From the NCBI GenBank assembly GCA_900540335.1, contig UQFC01000138.1:1-5287 (forward strand): a DNA stretch of 5,287 nt, given 5' to 3'. Shown here one piece after another: positions 1-3,783 of the stretch. The notes beneath the pieces were generated by a model that was not told the DNA's origin, searched no databases, and saw nothing but the letters and a program-made list of their open reading frames with translations. Position numbers and translations under genes: made by a program. Origin of the DNA: an uncultured Clostridium sp. Lineage in GTDB: Bacteria > Bacillota > Clostridia > Lachnospirales > Lachnospiraceae. Position 1 is the first letter of the stretch. Every line of letters starts with the position of its first letter.

Positions 1-65
1 CCTCTGGCCCCATCGTCTGCTTCCGGAAGAATATGGGTGTGAATATCGATGATTTCCTTGTTCAT
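1..65 (-). CDS. CpsB/CapC-family capsule tyrosine phosphatase (PHP domain), 5' end only
   Basis: Only the first 21 codons are in the window; the gene runs off the left edge. The visible peptide contains DIHTHILPEADDGAR, the N-terminal signature of the manganese-dependent PHP-type protein-tyrosine phosphatases (CpsB, CapC, YwqE, Wzb-like). In that family the HxH pair is a metal ligand. Known members dephosphorylate the autophosphorylating tyrosine kinase (CpsD/YwqD) that controls capsule or exopolysaccharide chain export, and they usually sit near the start of the polysaccharide operon. The ATG at 65-63 is the only possible start, because an in-frame TAA lies two codons upstream (71-69). An A/G-rich Shine-Dalgarno-like stretch is unusually far upstream (about 90-100) with a small hairpin between. 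The upstream DNA is a putative invertible promoter (107-365). Family assignment rests on a short but distinctive motif; a histidinol-phosphatase-like PHP protein is the main alternative. Confidence 0.75.
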   Translation of the reverse strand, partial: MNKEIIDIHTHILPEADDGAR

Positions 66-102
66 TTTTTAATATTTATAAAAAATATTCCTTTCTTTCC
101 TA
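63..102 (-). promoter_or_regulatory. Distant Shine-Dalgarno with intervening AT hairpin before the phosphatase start
   Basis: Reading the minus strand, an SD-like run GGAAAGAAAGG (100-90) is followed by a perfect 7-bp stem AATATTT/AAATATT (89-83 with 77-71, 5-nt loop), then AAAAA and the ATG. Linear spacing from SD to ATG is about 24 nt, far more than the usual 5-10. If the hairpin forms, it would bring the SD to about 5 nt from the start codon. The sequence is seen directly; the translational effect is inference, and an all-AT stem is weak. Confidence 0.4.
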
Positions 103-106
103 AAAT

Positions 107-129
107 CTTCTTATAATGTTAATTATAGG
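107..129. repeat. Left inverted repeat of putative invertible promoter (IR-L)
   Basis: Perfect 23-bp inverted match to 343-365; the match ends exactly, with mismatches at 106 versus 366 and at 130 versus 342. Each copy contains an internal dyad, TATAAT-GTTA-ATTATA (112-127), flanked by asymmetric ends (CTTC on one side, GG on the other). Two binding half-sites around a short non-palindromic core is what a site-specific recombinase crossover site usually looks like. Confidence 0.85.
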
Positions 130-225
130 AATTAAGAGAATGAAATAATTGTTGATATTGGCCAGAATACGGCCGCATAAGATTCTCATTTGTTTGAAAA
201 AAGAAATTTGTATTTGTACAAAAAG

Positions 226-253
226 AAAAATGTATCAGATTTTATACATTTTT
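226..253. terminator. AT-rich bidirectional terminator-like hairpin inside the invertible segment
   Basis: A perfect 10-bp stem AAAAATGTAT / ATACATTTTT (226-235 with 244-253) with an 8-nt loop, followed on the plus strand by one more T and preceded by an A-run, so each strand has a stem ending in U-rich sequence. It lies 27 bp upstream of the internal -35 box. It could insulate the promoter from read-through in either orientation. GC content is very low (one G-C pair), so termination strength is doubtful, and it may instead be a protein-binding dyad. Confidence 0.4.
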
Positions 254-280
254 TGCAATAAATTTTCACAGACATGGGTA

Positions 281-309
281 TTGACATTTTCCGCGCAAAA
301 TAATACAAT
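281..309 (+). promoter_or_regulatory. SigA-type promoter within the invertible segment (points away from phosphatase gene)
   Basis: TTGACA at 281-286, a 17-bp spacer, and TACAAT at 304-309: a perfect -35 box and a -10 with one mismatch at ideal spacing. Transcription would start near 316 and run rightward through IR-R, where there is no plus-strand gene until 889 and where the tRNA terminator hairpin (469-515) intervenes. After inversion the same promoter would run leftward and give the phosphatase gene a leader of roughly 90 nt. Confidence 0.8.
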
Positions 310-342
310 TATCGGGAAGTTCGTCAGACAGGATTTTAACTG

Positions 343-365
343 CCTATAATTAACATTATAAGAAG
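343..365. repeat. Right inverted repeat of putative invertible promoter (IR-R)
   Basis: Exact reverse complement of 107-129 over all 23 positions, containing the same dyad as TATAAT-TAAC-ATTATA (345-360). It begins 33 bp beyond the end of the -10 box of the internal promoter, so any transcript from that promoter begins within the segment and crosses this site. Confidence 0.85.
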
Positions 366-464
366 CACATTCCAATCCCATCAGCCTTTTCAGATAATCG
401 TAAAACTCAGTACCTTATTTAAATAAAAATTTCCTATGATAAAAAAGCACTTTCCCATGAAATC
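366..464. other. Intergenic AT-rich stretch, no gene recognised
   Basis: Lies between the invertible segment and the tRNA terminator. I see no credible ORF, promoter or RNA. A minus-strand frame open from 414 to 235 crosses IR-R but has no SD and no recognisable similarity. The A-rich decamer AAAAAAGCAC occurs at 441-450 and again at 466-475, where it forms one side of the terminator stem. Confidence 0.5.
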
Positions 465-515
465 AAAAAAAGCACCGTCAAGCCTTCTATCTACTAGAAA
501 ACTTGACGGTGCTTT
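465..515 (-). terminator. Intrinsic terminator of the tRNA-Leu transcript
   Basis: A perfect 14-bp stem (AAAGCACCGTCAAG at 469-482 with its complement at 502-515) is followed on the minus strand by a run of seven T (471-465). The 19-nt loop can add a further 5-bp stem (485-489 with 495-499). It sits 22 nt past the 3' end of the tRNA. On the plus strand the stem is followed by GGGTTTTGCC rather than a clean T-run, so it should terminate rightward transcripts less efficiently. Confidence 0.85.
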
Positions 516-537
516 GGGTTTTGCCCCTGCCAAGGAA

Positions 538-620
538 TGCCGGCAGCCGGACTCGAACCGGCACGAGGTCGCCCCCGTCAGATTTTGAGTCTGATGCGTC
601 TGCCATTCCGCCACGCCGGC
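538..620 (-). tRNA. tRNA-Leu (anticodon CAA)
   Basis: Class II cloverleaf of 83 nt. The acceptor stem is GCCGGCG with TGCCGGC (one G-U pair) and discriminator A at 538. The D-arm stem is GCG/CGC. The anticodon stem TCAGA/TCTGA encloses loop CTCAAAA with anticodon CAA at 587-585, reading UUG codons. There is a long variable arm typical of leucine, and a T-arm GCCGG-TTCGAGT-CCGGC. CCA is not encoded (TTCC follows position 538), so it must be added by the CCA-adding enzyme. It is transcribed alone from its own promoter and ends at the hairpin at 465-515. Confidence 0.97.
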
Positions 621-639
621 ATACTTTTGCAACGAATTT

Positions 640-668
640 ATTGTAACACAAATAAAAGATTTTTGCAA
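640..668 (-). promoter_or_regulatory. Promoter of tRNA-Leu
   Basis: On the minus strand, TTGCAA (668-663), a 17-bp spacer and TACAAT (645-640). The predicted start near 633 gives a leader of about 12 nt before the tRNA 5' end at 620. Good -10, moderate -35, ideal spacing and position. Confidence 0.75.
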
Positions 669-814
669 GCAATTTAAAAAATTTTGACAACTCGGATTTT
701 TCAGGCTCTTTTATTCAGGTTTCTCCAGCGGATATTTCATAATGTACGACACGGGAGAATGTTTTCTTTCTCTGATATTTGTGAAAAATTAAAACTACCG
801 TAAGACTTTTTCTG
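669..814. other. Intergenic spacer between divergent tRNA-Leu and lipoprotein promoters
   Basis: No gene is supported. A 25-codon minus-strand open stretch ending in SYIMKYPLEKPE and a stop at 720-718 has no start codon or SD. It could be a decayed gene end or chance. A TTGACA at 684-689 on the plus strand lacks a matching -10 at 17 bp. Confidence 0.4.
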
Positions 815-843
815 CTGATTTTTCTGTAAATATCCGTTATAAT
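815..843 (+). promoter_or_regulatory. Putative promoter of the lipoprotein gene
   Basis: A perfect TATAAT at 838-843 with a weak -35, CTGATT, at 815-820 (17-bp spacer). A start near 850 would give a leader of about 40 nt containing the SD. The weak -35 suggests modest or activator-dependent expression. Confidence 0.6.
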
Positions 844-888
844 AGGTACAAATACGATTGTTTCATACAGCACAAAGGAGGACCGTTT

Positions 889-1791
889 ATGATAAAAAGA
901 AAAACCCCGGAATCCCGGAAAAGATACCGCAGCAGCCGCAGAATGCTTCGTCCTGCTGCCGCCTGCCTGATGGCCCTGACTGCTGCCTGCCTGATTTCCG
1001 GCTGCAGCAAGAAAAATGAAAAGATTGATTTATCCAGTACCCATACCACTGCCGCAGAAACCATGGCTCCCACATCTTCTCCGAAGGAAACCGAATCTTC
1101 TGCCGGAATCACCTTAGAGCCGGGAATTGACAATGCAGTCAACTCCAATTCCGGAACCACTGCAGCTGGAAATGGATCCGGATCAGCAGTTACGAAAAAC
1201 CAGGTGAAGACAAGCCTGACCACCTACACCTCCGGAAAGGTTTCTATCCAGTATCCGGTTGTAGAAAACCTGGACAATGCATCCGATATCAATGACCTGA
1301 TCAAAAAGAATGCGCTTTCCATTATCGACGGCTATGACATTGACGAGGCAAAGGACACGCTGAATATCCAGTGCAAGGTAATGGCTGCAGACAGAAGCCG
1401 TATTACTCTGACCTATACCGGCACTCTCACCGTATCCGGAGGCGCCCATCCCTCCAATGTATTTTATACCAATACCATTGATGTCCGCAATGCCTCCAGT
1501 CTGGATCTCCCCTATCTGACAGATCCGGCAGTTCTGGCAGATTATGTACTTTCTGCAGACTGCGTTTACCAGAACAGTTCCCCGGAGCTGAAATCCTCCA
1601 TGGTTCAGATCAATGCAGGGCGGAACAAGACCTACTATACGAATCTGTTCAGCAAGGCAGACTTCCCCTATGACGGCAGCTTCCCGGAATCCTTCAGCTA
1701 TGAGTATGAAGGCGATATTTATGTTTCCATCCCCATTCCTCATGCGGCAGGAGACTATGTGATTGCCATTTTTACTCCGGAGAATAAATAA
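889..1791 (+). CDS. Lipoprotein with DUF4163 and DUF3298 (RsiV/PdaC-like) domains
   Basis: 300 aa. The start is supported by AAAGGAGG at 874-881, 7 nt before the ATG. The N-terminus is a lipoprotein signal: a very basic n-region (residues 1-21), a hydrophobic stretch (22-37), and lipobox I-S-G-C with the lipidated Cys at 39. A Ser/Thr/Gly-rich linker (about 48-108) follows, then a DUF4163-like domain (about 112-200, with TYTGTLTVSGGAHPSN characteristic of the family) and a DUF3298-like domain (about 205-297, ending GDIYVSIPIPHAAGDYVIAIF). This tandem is found in the extracytoplasmic part of anti-sigma factor RsiV, where it binds lysozyme, and in the N-terminal part of the deacetylase PdaC. 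Here there is no cytoplasmic anti-sigma part and no polysaccharide deacetylase domain, so it is expected to be a surface-anchored protein facing the cell wall. Ligand unknown; lysozyme or peptidoglycan binding is inference. It has its own putative promoter and is followed 93 bp later by upp, without a clear terminator between. Confidence 0.85.
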   Translation: MIKRKTPESRKRYRSSRRMLRPAAACLMALTAACLISGCSKKNEKIDLSSTHTTAAETMAPTSSPKETESSAGITLEPGIDNAVNSNSGTTAAGNGSGSAVTKNQVKTSLTTYTSGKVSIQYPVVENLDNASDINDLIKKNALSIIDGYDIDEAKDTLNIQCKVMAADRSRITLTYTGTLTVSGGAHPSNVFYTNTIDVRNASSLDLPYLTDPAVLADYVLSADCVYQNSSPELKSSMVQINAGRNKTYYTNLFSKADFPYDGSFPESFSYEYEGDIYVSIPIPHAAGDYVIAIFTPENK

Positions 1792-1810
1792 CCGAAACCG
1801 GAAGAAAGAT

Positions 1811-1839
1811 TTGCTATTTATCTCTTCATCTGGTAAAAT
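1811..1839 (+). promoter_or_regulatory. Promoter of upp (extended -10)
   Basis: TTGCTA (1811-1816), 17-bp spacer, TAAAAT (1834-1839), preceded by an extended -10 TGG (1831-1833). The start would fall near 1846. That places the ATG at 1852 almost at the transcript 5' end without an SD and supports the later start at 1885. Confidence 0.7.
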
Positions 1840-1884
1840 GATAAGAAGGCGATGTTACCTACAAAACGAAAGGACATTTTATTT

Positions 1885-2514
1885 ATGGAAAATGTAGTAA
1901 TTTTTGATCATCCTTTAATTCAGCACAAAATTTCAATTCTTCGTGACAAGCGGACCGGTACCAACGAATTCCGCTCTCTTGTAGAAGAAATTGCCATGTT
2001 AATGGGCTATGAAGCCCTCCGCGATCTTCCCCTGGAGGATCAGGAAGTAGAAACCCCTCTGGAGACCTGCATGACTCCCATGATTGCCGGAAAGAAGCTG
2101 GCAATTGTTCCGATTCTCCGCGCCGGTCTTGGTATGGTAAACGGAATCCTTGCCCTTGTTCCCAGCGCCAAGGTTGGACACATTGGTCTTTACCGTGACG
2201 AGGTGACTCATGAGCCTCACGAGTACTACTGCAAGCTTCCTACCCCGATTGACCAGCGTACTATCGTTGTCACCGATCCCATGCTCGCTACCGGCGGCTC
2301 TGCTGTAGAGGCTGTTGATTTTATCAAGCAGCACGGCGGCAAGCATATCAAGTTTATGGCTATCATTGCTGCTCCGGAAGGACTGGAGCGTCTGAGAAAG
2401 GCTCATCCTGATATCCAGATTTATATTGGACATCTGGATCGCTGCCTCAATGATGATGCCTATATATGCCCCGGACTGGGCGATGCAGGCGACCGTATTT
2501 TCGGCACCAAATAA
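1885..2514 (+). CDS. upp: Uracil phosphoribosyltransferase
   Basis: 209 aa, the standard length of the family. It converts uracil and PRPP to UMP and pyrophosphate in cytoplasmic pyrimidine salvage. Diagnostic regions are the PRPP-binding loop VVTDPMLATGGSA (128-140), the central PILRAGLGM (76-84), and the C-terminal uracil-binding segment YICPGLGDAGDRIFGTK (193-209). The frame is open from an ATG at 1852, but I place the start at 1885. The family begins about ten residues before the conserved HPLIQHK, GAAAGGA (1868-1874) provides an SD at 10 nt, and the extra 11 residues (MLPTKRKDILF) fall in the predicted leader. It has its own promoter at 1811-1839. Downstream it converges on the minus-strand acyltransferase-like gene across an insertion-element remnant whose hairpins may terminate its message. 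No defect seen. Confidence 0.97.
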   Translation: MENVVIFDHPLIQHKISILRDKRTGTNEFRSLVEEIAMLMGYEALRDLPLEDQEVETPLETCMTPMIAGKKLAIVPILRAGLGMVNGILALVPSAKVGHIGLYRDEVTHEPHEYYCKLPTPIDQRTIVVTDPMLATGGSAVEAVDFIKQHGGKHIKFMAIIAAPEGLERLRKAHPDIQIYIGHLDRCLNDDAYICPGLGDAGDRIFGTK

Positions 2515-2538
2515 TGAACTGCAAAGGGAGTGTCGCAA

Positions 2539-2576
2539 AATCATCCATAGCGGATGATTGAGCGGCACTTCCGCTC
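2539..2576. terminator. Two consecutive hairpins just downstream of upp
   Basis: Perfect stems AATCATCC/GGATGATT (2539-2546 with 2552-2559) and GAGCGG/CCGCTC (2560-2565 with 2571-2576), each with a 5-nt loop, abutting one another 25 nt past the upp stop. No T-run follows, so they are not a textbook intrinsic terminator. They probably belong to the subterminal structure of the IS end but could still act on the 3' end of the upp message. Confidence 0.45.
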
Positions 2577-2586
2577 GTTATAAACA

Positions 2587-2631
2587 AAAATCCGGCCTCC
2601 TCTCTATTTTCATAGTAAAACGCCGGATTTT
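2587..2631. terminator. Terminator-like hairpin within the IS remnant
   Basis: A perfect 10-bp stem AAAATCCGGC/GCCGGATTTT (2587-2596 with 2622-2631) with a 25-nt loop. The flanking A-run and T-run give it bidirectional terminator character. It lies past the stop of the transposase fragment, as expected for that gene's terminator, and is the best candidate to end upp transcription from the other side. Confidence 0.5.
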
Positions 2632-2668
2632 GCCGTACTTTATAAAACCTCTCGGTTTTCTGATTTTT

Positions 2669-2767
2669 CTATGCACTTTTTACCTCAAACAGATGGCTTC
2701 CTGTCCGCCCATTTTGGATTTTGGCATGCAGTTTATTCAGATTATATCCCAGGCACAACAAAAAAAA
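2669..2767 (-). pseudogene. Transposase C-terminal fragment (IS1182-like)
   Basis: The minus-strand frame is open for about 32 codons, from just inside a TAG at 2770-2768 to the stop at 2671-2669. The readable part, LGYNLNKLHAKIQ followed by NGRTGSHLFEVKSA and the stop, resembles the C-terminal tail of IS1182-family transposases (a YNLNKLH motif, then a short linker ending in a LFE/LFS-type tail). No start codon, SD or catalytic region is present, and an eight-T run sits at the upstream breakpoint (2767-2760). Non-functional. Confidence 0.65.
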
Positions 2768-2848
2768 CTATAAAAAAGGGAGTCATTGCTCCATAGATGA
2801 TTTCTCATCTATTTTGCAACGGCCCCGCTCTATACATAAAAAAATTTC

Positions 2849-2950
2849 GGCTGCTCTTTGTGCAGAAATCGCCACTTTCCTTCTTTTTTGCAAAATCCTG
2901 GCTGCTCTTTGTGCAGAAATCGCCGCTTTCCTTCTTCATTGCAAAACAGG
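2849..2950. repeat. 51-bp tandem duplication (two copies)
   Basis: Copies at 2849-2899 and 2900-2950 agree at 44 of the first 47 positions and diverge in the last four. Both begin GGCTGCTCTTTGTGCAG, which can form a short CTGC/GCAG hairpin. The period is a multiple of three, so every frame reads a repeated 17-residue unit; none of these frames has a believable start, so I do not call a gene. It lies in the gene-free gap next to the IS remnant and may be a small intergenic repeat element. Confidence 0.8.
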
Positions 2951-3042
2951 TTTTTCGCACCAAATATGGCATACTCATAGCAAGTAAAAAACCATATCCC
3001 GTAGAATTACCGTGTTTTGCAACACCCTCCTTTTTTATGCTT
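2951..3042. other. Intergenic remainder with an IS-end-like motif
   Basis: Holds a loose ATATGG...CCATAT dyad (2964-2969 with 2992-2997) and the sequence TTTTGCAACACCCTCC (3015-3030), an imperfect inverted match of the IS tip at 2524-2541. No gene. No clear intrinsic terminator for the minus-strand gene ending at 3043 is visible here. Confidence 0.45.
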
Positions 3043-3714
3043 TTACTGTTTTTTTGCAACCTCACCCTGCTTTTTGTAAATGGATCCGGCATCCACGCAG
3101 CCTCTCACACTAGACAGCGGGTAAATATTGCTGTTCTTTCCAATAACTGTTCCGGGGTTCAGCACAGAGCCGCAGCCCACCTCTACCTCGTCGCCAATCA
3201 TGGCGCCGAATTTCTTTAATCCGGTTTCGATATCGCCGTCCTCAGCGTGTACCTTTACCAGCGCCTTGTCAGATTTTACATTGGAGGTGATGGAGCCGGC
3301 TCCCATGTGAGCCTTGTAGCCCAGGATAGAATCTCCCACATAATTGTAATGAGGAACCTGAACATTATCAAAAAGAATCACGTTCTTCAGTTCAGAAGAA
3401 TTGCCTACTACTGCATTGGCTCCGATGATCACTTTTCCGCGAATAAATGCGCAGTGGCGAACCTCTGCCTCCGGTCCGATGATTACCGGTCCGATGATTC
3501 CTGCTGTAGGCGCAACCCTGGCGCTTTTATGAATCCAGATTCCCTTTGCCGGATTCATATACTCATCTTTCGGCAAAGCTGCTCCCAGCTTTTCCACATA
3601 CTCCCCAATGTGGGCCAGAGCCTCCCATGGATACTCAAACTGCTCCAGCAAAGATTTGGCCATGGTATTCTCCAGGCTGTAAAGATCCTTGATTTTCATT
3701 TCTGATTTCTTCAT
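3043..3714 (-). CDS. Left-handed beta-helix (hexapeptide repeat) acyltransferase-like protein, GlmU C-terminal-domain type
   Basis: 223 aa. The start ATG at 3714 is preceded by AGGAGGAG (3731-3724) at 9 nt; an in-frame ATG at 3699 is less well placed. Residues 1-58 are a predicted mostly helical N-terminal part. From about 60 to 205 the protein is a run of hexapeptide turns (for example IGPVIIGPEAEV, VIIGANAVVG, MIGDEVEVGCGSVLNPGTVIG), the signature of a left-handed beta-helix. PHYNYVGDSILG (121-132) and GAGSITSN (138-145) align with the AGHLTYLGD and GAGTITCN regions of the GlmU acetyltransferase domain; His122 matches the position of the GlmU catalytic histidine. The uridylyltransferase half of GlmU is absent, so it is not a full bifunctional enzyme. 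Similar proteins in Clostridia are often labelled UDP-N-acetylglucosamine pyrophosphorylase, which the domain content does not support. Substrate unknown; acetyl- or acyl-transfer to a sugar nucleotide is inference. Probably co-transcribed with topB 69 bp upstream. Short Lys/Gln-rich tail. Confidence 0.85.
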   Translation of the reverse strand: MKKSEMKIKDLYSLENTMAKSLLEQFEYPWEALAHIGEYVEKLGAALPKDEYMNPAKGIWIHKSARVAPTAGIIGPVIIGPEAEVRHCAFIRGKVIIGANAVVGNSSELKNVILFDNVQVPHYNYVGDSILGYKAHMGAGSITSNVKSDKALVKVHAEDGDIETGLKKFGAMIGDEVEVGCGSVLNPGTVIGKNSNIYPLSSVRGCVDAGSIYKKQGEVAKKQ

Positions 3715-3755
3715 GTTCTTTTACTCCTCCTGATATTTTATATTTATTTACTATC

Positions 3756-3782
3756 TGCGTCCCGGCTGTATCCCGGAACGCA
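3756..3782 (-). other. Intercistronic hairpin between topB and the acyltransferase-like gene
   Basis: Reading the minus strand, the 10-bp stem TGCGTTCCGG / CCGGGACGCA (one G-T pair) with a 7-nt loop starts one base after the topB stop. No T-run follows; the next bases are GATAGTAAATA. It may stabilise or process the message, or partially attenuate transcription, rather than terminate it outright. Confidence 0.55.
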
Positions 3783-3783
3783 T

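Larger units (their letters stand above)
130..342. other. Putative invertible DNA segment (inverton) carrying a promoter
   Basis: A 213-bp, AT-rich, apparently non-coding segment bounded by perfect 23-bp inverted repeats, located 42 bp upstream of a capsule-associated phosphatase start codon. It contains one near-consensus SigA promoter on the plus strand (281-309) and an AT-rich terminator-like hairpin (226-253). No comparable promoter faces the phosphatase gene on the minus strand: I found no TTGACA-like -35 at proper spacing there. Known promoter invertons of gut Bacteroides, and of Clostridioides difficile (flagellar and cwpV switches), share this layout: repeats of about 20 bp, a 150-250-bp segment, a promoter inside and a surface-structure gene next to it. 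The current orientation is inferred to be OFF. The inverting recombinase is not in this window. Short ORFs that can be traced through the segment have no SD and no recognisable similarity. Confidence 0.75.
2524..2826 (-). mobile_element. Decayed insertion sequence remnant (IS1182-like), internally deleted
   Basis: The left end AAGGGAGTGTCGCAAAAT (2524-2541) and a degenerate right end ATTTTGCAACGGCCCC (2811-2826) are inverted. Each is followed inward by an 8-bp hairpin (2539-2559 and 2793-2812) and then a GAGC-type motif, so the two ends look homologous. Between them, on the minus strand, is only the last part of a transposase (2669-2767). The remnant is about 300 bp, where a complete element would be well over 1 kb, so most of the transposase gene is gone. 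A second right-end-like sequence, TTTTGCAACACCCTCC, at 3015-3030 matches the left tip better and could be the true outer boundary. Family assignment is from memory of IS1182-type C-termini and is tentative. Confidence 0.6.

Noticed and set aside
149..349. Plus-strand 66-codon frame inside the invertible segment
   Set aside because: Starts with TTG without an SD, AT-driven composition, and it overlaps the promoter and IR-R. Not protein-like.
235..414. Minus-strand open frame of 59 codons across IR-R and half of the segment
   Set aside because: No SD, no start near its 5' end (first ATG at 381), no recognisable similarity, and it would be cut by inversion.
684..689. TTGACA as a plus-strand -35 box
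   Set aside because: The hexamer 17 bp downstream (707-712) is TCTTTT, not a -10 element.
390..690. Two minus-strand frames over the tRNA region, which resemble hypothetical proteins often annotated across tRNA-Leu genes
   Set aside because: They read through the tRNA and its terminator; translations of the tRNA explain the apparent similarity.
718..792. Minus-strand peptide ending SYIMKYPLEKPE before a TAA
   Set aside because: Only about 25 codons with no start or SD. It could be a decayed gene end but cannot be assigned.
1852..1884. Upstream ATG giving an 11-residue extension of Upp
   Set aside because: An AAGAAGG run lies only 2 nt before it, the predicted transcript start is at about 1846, and family length and an SD support 1885.
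2849..2950. CRISPR-like repeat pair
   Set aside because: Only two copies with no real spacer between them (47 similar bases in a 51-bp period), so tandem duplication rather than a CRISPR array.
2797..3219. Plus-strand 140-codon frame with a repeated LLFVQKSPLSFF unit, and the opposite-strand 95-codon frame
   Set aside because: The repeat arises from the 51-bp duplication. Both frames overlap the 3' end of the real minus-strand gene and lack an SD.
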